A stretch of 64,000 nt of DNA from Candidatus Thiodictyon syntrophicum (GCF_002813775.1 NZ_CP020370.1:4923501-4987500), one strand, 5' to 3'. Positions 18,481 through 27,555 are shown, counted from the first letter of the stretch. Notes: generated from the sequence alone by a model not told the origin. Program-made: numbers and translations.

Positions 18481-18876
18481 ATGAGCCACCATGTCCTGAT
18501 CGTCGATGACGAACCCAACATCGTCATCTCACTGGAATTTCTCTTGAAACGGGAGGGCTTCACGGTCACCGTGGCACGCGACGGCGAGGAGGGCCTGGCC
18601 GCCATCCGCGCCGCGCGCCCGGATCTCGTGATACTGGACGTGATGATGCCCAAGCTCGACGGCTACGCGGTCCTGCAGGCGGTCCGGGGGGACCCGCAAC
18701 TGGCCGCCACCCGCATCCTGATGCTCACCGCCAAGGGGCGCGAGGCCGAGCAGAAGAAGGGCCTGCTGCTCGGGGCCGATGCCTACATGCCCAAGCCCTT
18801 CTCCACCCACGATCTGATCGCCAATGTGCGCAGGCTGTTGAGTGCCGACGCCGCGACCGCGCCGACCGGAAACTGA
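18481..18876 (+). CDS. Receiver-only response regulator
   Basis: 131 residues, a single REC domain. The acidic pocket is at Asp9-Asp10 (VDDEPNIV), the phosphoacceptor is Asp53 (LVILDVMMPKLDG), and the conserved threonine and lysine are in MLTAKGRE and MPKPFSTHDL. No output domain follows, unlike CbrB, which is an NtrC-type activator. It therefore acts by protein interaction or passes phosphate on. It lies 46 bases after the kinase and three before the DUF294 gene, so all three are likely cotranscribed. Confidence 0.92.
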   Translation: MSHHVLIVDDEPNIVISLEFLLKREGFTVTVARDGEEGLAAIRAARPDLVILDVMMPKLDGYAVLQAVRGDPQLAATRILMLTAKGREAEQKKGLLLGADAYMPKPFSTHDLIANVRRLLSADAATAPTGN

Positions 18877-18879
18877 GCC

Positions 18880-20376
18880 ATGAGCGACACCAACGACTTT
18901 TCGCCCACTCAGGGCCTGGACGAGTCCCAACTCAACATGGGCATGGAGCAGACCGGGGGTGCGGATCAGGCGCTCCTGCGCACGCTGGCCCGCCGCCGCC
19001 CGCCGGTGGTCCCGCCCGAGGCGACGCTGCGCGACACCCTCTACCAGATCAGCCAGCGCCAGGAGGACGCGGCGGTGATCGCCGACCCGGCCACCGGCCT
19101 GCCGCTGGGGCTCGTCACCCTGCGCGAGATGTTGCACGTCATCAGCTTCGAGGGGGGCGGACTCGACGACCCGGTGGCCGCCCACATGATCGGCGCACCG
19201 CTGACCATCGCCGCGGACTCCCCCGCCCACCGGGCCAAGGTCCTGATGACCAGGCGCGGGGCCAAACACCTGCTGCTCATCGAAGGCGACGGGCGGCTCT
19301 TCGGCCTGGTCGGCCAGGCGGACCTGCTGGGGCTGCGCGCCGGCGGGGCCGAGGCCCTGATCGAGTCCATCGGCACTGCCCGCGACCTGCCCGCCATGAC
19401 CCTGGCCGCGGATCAGGTGCGCAAACGCGGCGCCGAGCTGTTCCGCTCCGGCATGGGAGTGGAGGCGCTGTGTCAGTGGGTCTCCGGGCTCCATGACCTG
19501 ATCGCCATGCGGGTCATCGAGATCATGGAGGACGAGGTCGACCTCCCGGCCGTCCCCTGGTGCTGGCTGGTCTTCGGCTCCGAGGGCCGGCTGGAACAGA
19601 CCTTCGCCACCGACCAGGACAACGGGCTCATCTTCGTCCCGCCGGAGCCCGCCGCCACCGAGAGCCTGCGCGCCGCCTTCCTGCCCTTCGCCCAGGCGGT
19701 CAACCAGGCCCTGCACCACTGCGGGTTCGAGCGCTGTCGCGGCAACATCATGGCCGGCAACCCGAGCTGGTGCCTGAGCGAAGGGGAGTGGCGGCGGCGC
19801 TTCGCCGACTGGCTGGCCGAGCCCGACCCCCAGGCCGTGCTCAACGGCGCCATCTTCTTCGATTTCCGCCCGCTCTACGGCAGCTTCGAGGCCGCCGACC
19901 GGCTGCGCGCCTGGCTGCTGGCGCAGACCGGCAGCGAGGTCCGCTTCCTGCACCACCTGGCGCAACAGGCCGTCAACGTCCCGCCCCCGGTCGGCTGGGC
20001 CGGCCAATTCAGCTACGACCGCAACCGCGACTTCCCCCACACCATCGACCTCAAGCTCCAGGGCGCCCGCCTCTTTGTCGACCCGGCCCGCGTCTGGGCG
20101 CTCAAGCACGGTGTCTGGGCGACCAACACCGCCGAGCGCCTGCGCGCCGTCGGCGCCTGCCTGGGACGCGGCAGCGCCGACACCGCGGTCGAGATCGAGG
20201 CCTTTCATCTCATCCAACGCTTCCGCATCAACCAACAGCTCCAGACCACCGACCTGGACGCCGTCAACCGCGTCGACCCGGACGACCTCAATGAACTGCA
20301 TCGCCTGATGCTCAAAGAGGCCTTCAAGCAGGCCAAGAAGATGCAGGCCCGGCTGCGCCAGCAGTTCTTGTCGTAA
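18880..20376 (+). CDS. CBS-domain DUF294 nucleotidyltransferase-like protein
   Basis: 498 residues. A CBS pair (about 55-165, PVAAHMIGAPLTIAADSPAH) precedes a DUF294 putative nucleotidyltransferase domain (WCWLVFGSEGRLEQTFATDQ, with the GS and later D-x-D type residues). A C-terminal DUF294 helical substrate domain ends in AFKQAKKMQARLRQQFL. The family resembles GlnD-like uridylyltransferases. In many proteobacteria it sits beside sodium:solute symporters and is thought to regulate them. Here the neighbour is a transporter-kinase. It may modify or sense nucleotides in that pathway. The true substrate is unknown. Confidence 0.85.
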   Translation: MSDTNDFSPTQGLDESQLNMGMEQTGGADQALLRTLARRRPPVVPPEATLRDTLYQISQRQEDAAVIADPATGLPLGLVTLREMLHVISFEGGGLDDPVAAHMIGAPLTIAADSPAHRAKVLMTRRGAKHLLLIEGDGRLFGLVGQADLLGLRAGGAEALIESIGTARDLPAMTLAADQVRKRGAELFRSGMGVEALCQWVSGLHDLIAMRVIEIMEDEVDLPAVPWCWLVFGSEGRLEQTFATDQDNGLIFVPPEPAATESLRAAFLPFAQAVNQALHHCGFERCRGNIMAGNPSWCLSEGEWRRRFADWLAEPDPQAVLNGAIFFDFRPLYGSFEAADRLRAWLLAQTGSEVRFLHHLAQQAVNVPPPVGWAGQFSYDRNRDFPHTIDLKLQGARLFVDPARVWALKHGVWATNTAERLRAVGACLGRGSADTAVEIEAFHLIQRFRINQQLQTTDLDAVNRVDPDDLNELHRLMLKEAFKQAKKMQARLRQQFLS

Positions 20377-20404
20377 CCCAGACTCCGACCCCGGCCGGCA
20401 CACC

Positions 20405-20644
20405 ATGAGTGACCCGCAACCCCGCGGCCAGCCGCGCGCCGTGGTCAGTTCCCCATGCATCGACGTCTGCCGGCTGGACCCCGCCGCCGGCCTGTGTCTG
20501 GGCTGCTTTCGCACGCTCGATGAAATCGCCGCCTGGAGCGGCGCCGCCGATGACCTGCGGCTGCACATCCTGGCCGCCGCGGCCCGTCGCCGCGAGGAAC
20601 AGGACCCCTGGCAGGGCGATCTGCGTTGTGACTGCGACCACTGA
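20405..20644 (+). CDS. DUF1289 small cysteine-rich protein
   Basis: 79 residues with the DUF1289 core SPCIDVCRLDPAAGLCLGCF followed by RTLDEIAAWS. The four conserved cysteines suggest a metal or iron-sulfur site. The C-terminus adds CDCDH. It lies 28 bases after the DUF294 gene on the same strand and may end the operon. The function of DUF1289 is not established. Confidence 0.8.
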   Translation: MSDPQPRGQPRAVVSSPCIDVCRLDPAAGLCLGCFRTLDEIAAWSGAADDLRLHILAAAARRREEQDPWQGDLRCDCDH

Positions 20645-20766
20645 TGGACTTTCCGAAAATTGCCGGACCAGCGTAATCATCGCACTCTGAATTCAGGTCT
20701 TACCGCGATCATCGGCGACTGGTACCGCACGCTGGAACTGCTCGGACCATTGACCGCACCACGACC

Positions 20767-20787
20767 GTAGGGTGCGCCGTGCGCACC
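20767..20787. repeat. Short hairpin repeat, family G
   Basis: GTAGGGTGCGCCGTGCGCAC, near palindromic, lies between the convergent DUF1289 and peptidase genes and may also act as a weak bidirectional terminator. Confidence 0.6.
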
Positions 20788-20821
20788 ATGGCGCCAACCG
20801 AAACCTGGCCGCAGCGATCTC

Positions 20822-21376
20822 TCAGGCGCGACCCGCGTCCGCCGCCCCGGCGAGGCCCGGTCGCGGTACGGACCACAGCGTCGCGCCGCCCGCCTCCAGG
20901 TGGCACAGGTAGGCCCGCAGGTCGAATTCGTACTGACCGTAGTTCGGCTCCAGGTGCGCACAGAGCTGGTAGAAGGCCCGGTCGTGCTCGCGCTCCTTCA
21001 GGTGAGCGAGTTCGTGCACGACGATCATGCGTAAAAACTCCGTCGGCAGGTCGCGGAACAGGCCGGCGATACGTATTTCCCGTTTGGCCTTGAGCCTCGT
21101 GCCCTGTACCCGCGAGATCGTGGTGTGGGTCCCGAGCGCGTGCCGAACCACATGCAGCCGGTTGTCGTAACTCACCCGCGACAGCGGATCCGCCTTGCGC
21201 ATGAAGGCCGCCTTGAGTTCGCCGACATAGGCGTACAGCGCCGCATCGGTGCGAACCGCGTGCACCGTCGGATACCGCTTTACCAGCAGCGGGGCGAGTT
21301 GGCCCCCGTCCATGAGTCGGCGCACCTGGGCGACCAGCGGCGCGGGATAGGCTGAGAGGTATTTCATCGTCGTCAT
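20822..21376 (-). CDS. YgjP-like zinc metallopeptidase, second of a tandem pair
   Basis: 184 residues using the ATG at 21376. It overlaps the preceding stop as ATGA, like every junction upstream. The active site is VVHELAHLKEREHDRAFY (HExxH plus a distal glutamate/histidine), the YgjP/DUF45 M48-like signature. An N-terminal region (YLSAYPAPLVAQVRRLM) and the ALGTHTTISRVQGTRLKAKR strand precede it. The C-terminal end after about residue 165 is not conserved. It is the last gene of the abiEi-abiEii-hsdR-ygjP-ygjP run. DUF45 peptidases are frequent neighbours of type I restriction genes, where they may process or turn over proteins of the system, but no role is proven. Confidence 0.82.
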   Translation of the reverse strand: MTTMKYLSAYPAPLVAQVRRLMDGGQLAPLLVKRYPTVHAVRTDAALYAYVGELKAAFMRKADPLSRVSYDNRLHVVRHALGTHTTISRVQGTRLKAKREIRIAGLFRDLPTEFLRMIVVHELAHLKEREHDRAFYQLCAHLEPNYGQYEFDLRAYLCHLEAGGATLWSVPRPGLAGAADAGRA

Positions 21377-22134
21377 CGCGGCGGCCGCGGCCCGGGTGCG
21401 CGCCGTGCCGCCCGCGGACGGGACCCCCACGCCTCATGGGCCAGCGGCAGGCCGTTCAACAGCGCCCGGTACTGCGCCCACTGCGGCAGGTGGTCGTCCA
21501 GCAGCGTCTTGAACCGCTCATTGTGATGCCGCTCCAGCAGGTGCGCCAACTCGTGGGCCACGATATATTCAAGGCACTGCACCGGCTTCTTGGCCAGTTC
21601 GGCGTTGAGCCGGATCGCACCTGAGTCGGGATTGCAGCTACCCCACCGCGTCTTCATGCGCTGGATGAAAACCCTTCCCACCTGCACCCCGAGGATGGCT
21701 TCCCACCGGGTGATCAGCCCCGTCGCGGCCTCCTTGAGCTGCCGGCGATACCACGCGGCAATGATGGCCTGCCGCTTCTCCTCGCTGGTCCCGGGCCGGA
21801 CCCGCAGCACCAGGGAGCGGGGAGTGAGCACCACGGTCGGGGCGGCGTCCTCCTCGATCACCTTGAGCAGGTAGCGTGTGCCCCAGAGGAAGTGACTCTC
21901 GCGGTCGAGGAACTCGCGCGGCGTCTCGCGCGCCTGCTCGCGCAGCCGGCGCTGTTGCTGCTTGATCCAGGCGAGCCTGGAGACGGCGAAGATGCGCAGG
22001 GTGTCCAGGTCCATGCGCGCCGGCGCGGCAATTCGGACCTTGCCGTCCGGCGGATAGACACTGAGATGGATGTTCTTGATGTCCTTGAAGACGACCTCCA
22101 CCGCAATGTCGCCCAGGTGAAACTCGGCCGCCAT
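21373..22134 (-). CDS. YgjP/DUF45 zinc metallopeptidase
   Basis: 253 residues. Typical order: an N-terminal beta region (VEVVFKDIKNIHLSVYPPDG, KVRIAAP), a central RVFIQRMKTRWGSCN segment, then IVAHELAHLLERHHNERF (HExxH...H) that binds zinc, and SLOW-type helix DDHLPQWAQYRALLN. The last 25 residues are arginine/proline rich and extend beyond the usual end. Both ends overlap neighbours by ATGA (hsdR upstream, a second peptidase downstream), implying coupled translation. Families of this kind are a known accessory of hsdR loci. The biological substrate is unknown. Confidence 0.88.
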   Translation of the reverse strand: MAAEFHLGDIAVEVVFKDIKNIHLSVYPPDGKVRIAAPARMDLDTLRIFAVSRLAWIKQQQRRLREQARETPREFLDRESHFLWGTRYLLKVIEEDAAPTVVLTPRSLVLRVRPGTSEEKRQAIIAAWYRRQLKEAATGLITRWEAILGVQVGRVFIQRMKTRWGSCNPDSGAIRLNAELAKKPVQCLEYIVAHELAHLLERHHNERFKTLLDDHLPQWAQYRALLNGLPLAHEAWGSRPRAARRAPGPRPPR

Positions 22135-25100
22135 CAGTATTCGGTCTGCGCCTTGATGATCAGAAACATCCGCTCGACCTCGGCCGCGTCCTGCAACACG
22201 CCGTAGAGCGCCGCCTTGATGACCAACTCACGGGCCTGAACACCCCGCCAGCCATCGGGGCGGACCGTCCTGACGACCGCATCGATCTTGAGCGCCAGGT
22301 CCAGGGCCGCACCACCGGAGGCGACGTAGACCTCTGGCTCTTCGTCGATGGTCGTAGCAGCGGCCGGTCCTCTGCTTGCCGGCTTCAGGTTGTTGTAGAG
22401 GGCGCGCTTGCCGGGGGTATCCAGCGCCGCGGGCGTATCCTGCGGCTGGCCGGCGGCCACCCGCTGCGCCAGCTCGGCGATGCGCTCCAGGTACTCCTCA
22501 TACTCCATCGCCTGCGCCTTGCGCCGCTCGATGATCTCCTGCAACTGCGCCGACATGGTCGCGTAGAAGGCCGGGTCGGTCAGGTGTTCCTGGATGATCT
22601 TGCGGCGGACGTTGTTCTCGATGGTCTCCGCGATGGCGTTCTTATTGCCCTTCATGCGGCCGAGCCGCGTGGCGATGGCCTCGGCGATCCCGGTCTTCAC
22701 GATCAGATCCAAAAGGCCAAGCTGGTCGAACGGCGAGATGGTCCGCGGCTCGTCGGCCTCGATGTAGGTGTCGATCAGGTGGCGCATGTCGGCCTCGTAC
22801 GGCTTGAGGTCGAGGCTCTCGCCGCTGGCCTTGCGAATCAGCTCGCGGAGGTTCAGATAGTAGTCGAGGCTGCGCTTGACACGGGCGCTGTCGGTCGCTC
22901 CGTAGCCCGCGGCCTCCAGTTCGTCGGCGATGTTGGCGTAGGCGCGCACCAGGGCGACGGTCGCTTTGTAGAGCGCGACCCGCTGCGGCTCGCGTTCCTC
23001 GAGGGCCGTCGGGACCTCGGTGTTACCGCAGAAGTAGTGGATGTGCTCCAGCTCGCCCTTGGGGGGCTGCACCGGCTCGCACAGCAGCGCCAGGGCCTCG
23101 AGCGCAACGTCCAGGCGCTCCCTACCCTTCTTGAGCCGGTCCTGCAGCAGCACCTCGGGGTCCGACCCGCCCGCGCTATGGTCCAGCTCGGAGGTATAGA
23201 CCGCGATAGCGTTCTCCAGCTTCTTGAAGAGGTCCTTGTAGTCGACGATGTAGCCGAATGCCTTGTCGTCGCCATCGAGCCGGTTGGTGCGGCAGATCGC
23301 CTGGAACAGGGCGTGGTCCTGCATGGACTTGTCGATGTAGAGCCAGGTGCAGGGCGGCGCGTCGAAGCCGGTGAGGAGCTTATCCACCACCACCAGCAGC
23401 TTCATTGTGGCCGGCTCCCTCGTGAACAGCGCCTTGGCCCAGGCCTCATAGGTCTCGGTCTTCGTCATGCCCGGCTTGGCGTCGACGACCTTCAGCAGGT
23501 CGGTGTAGGTGTTGTAGATGAACTGCCGGTCGGTCTCGGTGTTGGCGCCGGTCTCCTCCTTGGTCACGTCCTGCGCCTGCGGGTTGTAGGAGGTGACCAC
23601 CGCGCATCGGCCCTTGAGCGGCGTCTTCGCAAAGAGGGTGAAATACTTGCACGCCTCATAGATGCTGGAGGCGACCAGGATGGCGTTGCCGCGCTCGCTC
23701 GCCAGGCGCGGCTTCACGCTGAAGTCGAAGAGGATGTCGTTCACCACGCGGTCCATGCGTGACTTGGAGCTGAGTACGCTCTGCATGGTCACCCACTGCC
23801 GTTTCAGCTCCTCCTTCTGCCAGTCATTCAGGCCCTTCGTCTTGGCCGCGAACCAGGCATCGATCTTGTCCTTGGAGCCGAGCCGCTGGTCGATGTCCCG
23901 CGCCTCGTAGATGAGGTCGAGGACGACGGCGTCCGCCACCGCCTCGCTGAACTTGTAGGTATGGATATAGCCGCCGAACACCTCCAGGCTGGTCGCCTTG
24001 TCCTTCTTGAGCAGCGGCGTGCCGGTGAAACCAATGAACACCGCGTTGGGCATCATCGCCTTCATCACCCGGTTCAGCTTGCCGCTCTGGGTACGGTGGC
24101 ACTCGTCCACGAAGACGAAGACCTCGCCCACCGTGTGGCTCGGCCGACCTTCCAGGTCCGCGATGAAGGCGTCGAAGTCATCGACATCCCGGCGGCCGAA
24201 CTTGTGGATCAGGGAGCACAATAGCCGCGGCTTGGCCTGGGCGAGCTGGTGCATCAGGTCACGCCCGCTGCTGGTGCGGTAGATGGTCTCGCCGGCCTCG
24301 GTGAAGACGCCCTCGATCTGGCTGTCCAGCTCGTCGCGGTCGGTGATGATGACTACACGGGCGTTGGGGAGGTTCTCCAGTATCCAGCGGGCAAGCAGCA
24401 CCATGACGATGCTCTTGCCGCTGCCCTGGGTATGCCAGATGATGCCTCCCATCATCTCGCGCACGTACCGCTGGGCCGCCGCGATGCCGAAATACTGGTG
24501 CACGCGGGGCAGCTTCTTGATGCCGCCGTCGAACAGCACGAAGTCGTGCATCAACTCGATCAGGCGGTGCTTGTCGCACAGTTTGAGCAGGTACTTGTCG
24601 AGCTTGAAGCGGCTGTCGTCGGCCTCGTCCTCTTTCCACTGGAGGAAATAGGTCTCCGGCGTGCCGATGGCACCGTATTTCAGCCCCTCCGAGTCGTTGC
24701 CGGCAAAGACGAACTGCACCGTGCTGTAGAACCAGGCATTGAACTCCGGCTGCTGATTCGAGAGGCCTTGCCGGATGCCTTCGCCAATGGACACCCGGCT
24801 GTTCTTCAGCTCCAGGGTCCCGATGGCGATGCCGTTTACATAGATCACGCCGTCCGGCCGCCGCTCCTGGTTGCCTTTGAGCGTCACCTCCTCGGCGATG
24901 GCGAAGTCGTTCTTCTCGGGCGCGTGCCAATCGATGAGGTGGACGGTCTCAGTGACCTTGCCGGCCTCCGTCTTCACCGGCACGCCGTAGCGCAGCAGCT
25001 TGTAGACCGCCTGGTTGTTGCCGTAGAGGGTGCGGTTGGGGTTGCCCGCCTCGGTCCGCAACTGGTGCAGGGCCACGGCGATCTGGGCCTGCGTGTAGCC

Positions 25101-25256
25101 GCTCTTGGCCAGCCAGGCCGAGAGCAGACCCTCCTCGATGTTGCTGTTGCCGGCGCGCTCGGTCCAGTCGCCCAGGTGGCGATAGCCCAGTTCGTCGCGG
25201 AACAGGGCGATGACGCGGTCCTGGGTGGCGCGTTCGGGTTGGCCGATGTTGCTCAT
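22134..25256 (-). CDS. hsdR: Type I restriction enzyme, R (endonuclease/translocase) subunit
   Basis: 1040 residues. It is the motor and nuclease subunit that joins HsdM2S to translocate and cut unmodified DNA. The N-terminal PD-(D/E)XK nuclease shows RPDGVIYVNGIAIGTLELKN (Asp, then Glu-x-Lys). Helicase motifs follow: Walker A in HTQGSGKSIVMVLLARW, DEAD-like VDECHRTQSG, GFTGTPLL, and a late VDKLLTGFDAP. The helical C-terminus probably docks on HsdM. It is overlapped by abiEii upstream and ygjP downstream (ATGA both sides). It is 5.97 kb from hsdS, an unusual separation filled with toxin-antitoxin genes and repeats. Confidence 0.96.
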   Translation of the reverse strand: MSNIGQPERATQDRVIALFRDELGYRHLGDWTERAGNSNIEEGLLSAWLAKSGYTQAQIAVALHQLRTEAGNPNRTLYGNNQAVYKLLRYGVPVKTEAGKVTETVHLIDWHAPEKNDFAIAEEVTLKGNQERRPDGVIYVNGIAIGTLELKNSRVSIGEGIRQGLSNQQPEFNAWFYSTVQFVFAGNDSEGLKYGAIGTPETYFLQWKEDEADDSRFKLDKYLLKLCDKHRLIELMHDFVLFDGGIKKLPRVHQYFGIAAAQRYVREMMGGIIWHTQGSGKSIVMVLLARWILENLPNARVVIITDRDELDSQIEGVFTEAGETIYRTSSGRDLMHQLAQAKPRLLCSLIHKFGRRDVDDFDAFIADLEGRPSHTVGEVFVFVDECHRTQSGKLNRVMKAMMPNAVFIGFTGTPLLKKDKATSLEVFGGYIHTYKFSEAVADAVVLDLIYEARDIDQRLGSKDKIDAWFAAKTKGLNDWQKEELKRQWVTMQSVLSSKSRMDRVVNDILFDFSVKPRLASERGNAILVASSIYEACKYFTLFAKTPLKGRCAVVTSYNPQAQDVTKEETGANTETDRQFIYNTYTDLLKVVDAKPGMTKTETYEAWAKALFTREPATMKLLVVVDKLLTGFDAPPCTWLYIDKSMQDHALFQAICRTNRLDGDDKAFGYIVDYKDLFKKLENAIAVYTSELDHSAGGSDPEVLLQDRLKKGRERLDVALEALALLCEPVQPPKGELEHIHYFCGNTEVPTALEEREPQRVALYKATVALVRAYANIADELEAAGYGATDSARVKRSLDYYLNLRELIRKASGESLDLKPYEADMRHLIDTYIEADEPRTISPFDQLGLLDLIVKTGIAEAIATRLGRMKGNKNAIAETIENNVRRKIIQEHLTDPAFYATMSAQLQEIIERRKAQAMEYEEYLERIAELAQRVAAGQPQDTPAALDTPGKRALYNNLKPASRGPAAATTIDEEPEVYVASGGAALDLALKIDAVVRTVRPDGWRGVQARELVIKAALYGVLQDAAEVERMFLIIKAQTEY

Positions 25257-26242
25257 GTCGCGGTCCGATTGATTTCTTCTTGGAGGCCGTGCAGGATAGT
25301 CAAGATGTCAGCGAACGCGGGCCTGTCGCCAAAAATCATTTCCGCCATTGCCCGATAATCCGCCTCGACTGTGGCGCGAACTGTCCCCGAGGGCACCAAC
25401 CGAAGACTGCCCGGTTTGGCCAACTCATAGCGTGCCCAACCACGAGGATAGAAGCGCTGCTTAAATGCCACCACACTGGCCAAGAGCTCGGTATCAGCCA
25501 GTGCCAGCGCCTTGACGGGCGCCCCGGCCATCTTGGCGAGGTCGTAATAGTGGCGCGAGTAGCGCGGTGGTTGCGGACTTCCCTCTGGGCGATACGCCTC
25601 ATGATGCAGGATTGTCGCCTTCTCCCAGAAAGTTCGCTCCGCCTTGATCACCCGGACTGAAGACTCTCTCCGCTCGAATACTGTGGGGAACATCTCAGCG
25701 GCATAGCAGCCAATCTTTCGGTCCTCATGAGGCAGCCAGGAGGCCAGCGGCCCTATTTCCAGCCGCACCTCGGGGCGTAGATACGCGGCAGAAAAAGCGG
25801 CAGGATAATTAACCGCGATCACATGAGGATCATGGGCGTCCACTTGACAGGTGCAAACTCCATCCATTGCCGCAGCGACCAGCTCCAAGAACGGGCCGCC
25901 GATATAGGTCAGGGCCGCCACATCGATCGCATCGTTCAGTTTTGCCTGCTTCGACTTGGAGCGAACGGCCAACGGGTCTTCCCCATTCAATACTCGCCAA
26001 TCGAGAATCAGGTCAATATCTTCCGAGAATCGCTCGATCAATCGGTAGACTTTAGAAAGGCTGGTGCCGCCCTTGAACATCAGCAGACGGGCAAGTTTCG
26101 GCTCTCGAAACAGCCGGTCGAGTATCCAGGTTACCCAAAAGTCCTTTTCTGCCACTGCTGGGGTCATACCCATTTTGGCCGCTGTCTCGGAAAAGAGGTC
26201 GCGACGCTGATCAGGGGGAAACCGAGCAACCTTATCCATCAA
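25253..26242 (-). CDS. abiEii: AbiEii-type nucleotidyltransferase toxin
   Basis: 329 residues. It has the AbiEii/MenA fold: FKGGTSLSKVYRLI carries the GGS-like nucleotidyltransferase motif and RFSEDIDLIL the acidic DxD. Later KAERTFWEKATILHHEAY fits the catalytic lysine/aspartate region. Relatives inactivate tRNAs by adding nucleotides, or GTP-bind, and cause growth arrest or abortive infection. It overlaps the AbiEi-like gene upstream and hsdR downstream by ATGA at each end, so the toxin is physically part of the restriction operon. Confidence 0.9.
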   Translation of the reverse strand: MMDKVARFPPDQRRDLFSETAAKMGMTPAVAEKDFWVTWILDRLFREPKLARLLMFKGGTSLSKVYRLIERFSEDIDLILDWRVLNGEDPLAVRSKSKQAKLNDAIDVAALTYIGGPFLELVAAAMDGVCTCQVDAHDPHVIAVNYPAAFSAAYLRPEVRLEIGPLASWLPHEDRKIGCYAAEMFPTVFERRESSVRVIKAERTFWEKATILHHEAYRPEGSPQPPRYSRHYYDLAKMAGAPVKALALADTELLASVVAFKQRFYPRGWARYELAKPGSLRLVPSGTVRATVEADYRAMAEMIFGDRPAFADILTILHGLQEEINRTAT

Positions 26243-26847
26243 TCATGCTCCGCGCATACCTGCTTGATGACCTGATAAATCCAGCCAGTCACTGTTCGGG
26301 TATCCTTGAGGATACGCTCGCAGTTTACCGTGACCAGCCGCTGACGCAGCGTCTCAATGACTGCCGGATCGACCCGATTTTTGCCCAAGGCCTTAAGCGA
26401 CTGTACCAACAAGCCGCTCTCCCGATATTTGAAACCGGCGTCTTTCAACACCGATCTCCTGAAGACCAGCGCTTGGTTACCGATCTCATATTGGCGGCTC
26501 GGACCATCCGAAAGATAGACCCAGCGCCCCGGGATTTGGGTAGAAAGCCCCAGCAGATTTAGGGCTGCATCACCGGACGGCTGGATGCGCCAGTTGAACT
26601 TGCGCGCTAACGCCTGAGCCACCGCATCGATATCCGGACTCAGGTTCTGCCCGAGCAGTTCGCTGTAGCGGGGATAGTCATAGACACCGTGACAGACGCG
26701 TCGGATCTTGCCCGCCCGGGTCAGGCTGGAGAGTGCCTGATGGATGTTGGTTTCACCGAACTCCGATACAAAATCAGTCTTTGTGAACGCCCACCCCCTT
26801 CCGCGCCCAGAAATTCTAGAAAGAATTTTTTGATCAATCGGTTGCAT
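26239..26847 (-). CDS. abiEi: AbiEi-type antitoxin (DUF6088-like)
   Basis: 202 residues. An N-terminal winged-helix region (WAFTKTDFVSEFGETNIHQALSSL, IRRVCHGVYDYPRYSE) is typical of AbiEi antitoxins, followed by the C-terminal domain with WRIQPSGDAALNLLGLST. Family members neutralise AbiEii without contact and repress their own promoter. Its stop overlaps the toxin start by four bases. It is the first gene of the hsdR run, so its autoregulation could also set restriction levels. No strong Shine-Dalgarno is seen. Confidence 0.85.
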   Translation of the reverse strand: MQPIDQKILSRISGRGRGWAFTKTDFVSEFGETNIHQALSSLTRAGKIRRVCHGVYDYPRYSELLGQNLSPDIDAVAQALARKFNWRIQPSGDAALNLLGLSTQIPGRWVYLSDGPSRQYEIGNQALVFRRSVLKDAGFKYRESGLLVQSLKALGKNRVDPAVIETLRQRLVTVNCERILKDTRTVTGWIYQVIKQVCAEHD

Positions 26848-26866
26848 TTTTATTAAGGGGCATAAA

Positions 26867-26896
26867 TTTCAGGAAAAGTTAATATTTTTTCTGAAA
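26867..26896 (-). promoter_or_regulatory. AT-rich upstream region with an inverted repeat before abiEi
   Basis: TTTCAG (26867-26872) and CTGAAA (26891-26896) flank 18 AT-rich bases 20-50 bases upstream of the abiEi start. AbiEi proteins bind inverted repeats in their promoters, so this is a candidate operator. The low GC content contrasts with the surrounding sequence. Both the site and its role are inferred. The remaining stretch to 27025 shows no gene. Confidence 0.35.
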
Positions 26897-27025
26897 AAAC
26901 TGTGCCGTAGTGGCGGCGCGGCGCTACCGCCAACCGTCACCTTGGGAACGCGAGTATCACGCATGGCGGGCCGACTCGGCTGGACCGCCCGGTGGTCCGT
27001 CGGGAATCGTGTTCGCAAACGAATT

Positions 27026-27523
27026 TCATGGCAATTTAGCGACATCCGCAAGAATCTCGCCCATCTTATCGTCTCTATAATCGAAAATGGCTTCGTTCTC
27101 CAGCTTCATTCGCTCGATAAAATCCAACTTGTTGTAGCCGGCCAGCTCCGCCGCTTTGCCCAGTGAAAGTCTATCTTTCCGATACCACATCAATGCTGAC
27201 AGAAAACGAACGTCCTGCGTGAACTCCTCGGCGTTTTCTTTCAATGAAAGTAAAATATCGTCATTGACGGAAAACGAAATATTCACGGCTTTCCGCTGGA
27301 TCAAAGATTGATCGCCCGATTCGGCCACGTCATCTGGTGACCGATCCGGTTCGCTGCGCGGCTGATCACAGTCCGACGGCGCATCGGGGCCGATGCACAC
27401 AGGCCGATCACCGCGCCATACCACCGCATAGTGACCCAGCCGGCGTTTGCGCTCCAAGGTCTCGGCCACGACCTTGCGCAACGCGTCCAACATTTGCTGG
27501 CTGTCCCGATCAGGTGCGCTCAT
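27026..27523 (-). CDS. Chimeric antitoxin: zeta-antitoxin-like N-module plus UPF0175
   Basis: 165 residues from ATG 27523. The first 45 (MSAPDRDSQQMLDALRKVVA, ETLERKRRLGHYAVVW) are nearly identical to the small antitoxin encoded at 28123-28326. The linker is polar, and the rest (FSVNDDILLSLKENAEEFTQ, LSLGKAAELAGYNKLDFIER) is a UPF0175 antitoxin domain. The shared DNA is about 120 bases at high identity (27409-27530 against 28207-28333), indicating a recent duplication and fusion. UPF0175 proteins usually pair with a PIN toxin, but none is adjacent. It lies between two runs of coupled restriction genes on the same strand. Confidence 0.75.
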   Translation of the reverse strand: MSAPDRDSQQMLDALRKVVAETLERKRRLGHYAVVWRGDRPVCIGPDAPSDCDQPRSEPDRSPDDVAESGDQSLIQRKAVNISFSVNDDILLSLKENAEEFTQDVRFLSALMWYRKDRLSLGKAAELAGYNKLDFIERMKLENEAIFDYRDDKMGEILADVAKLP

Positions 27524-27555
27524 GTCATTCACTGGTACCCAATTGGAAACGCGGG

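Noticed and set aside
18529-20568. 679-codon minus-strand frame opposite the regulator and DUF294 genes
   Set aside because: Shadow of well-supported genes on the other strand.
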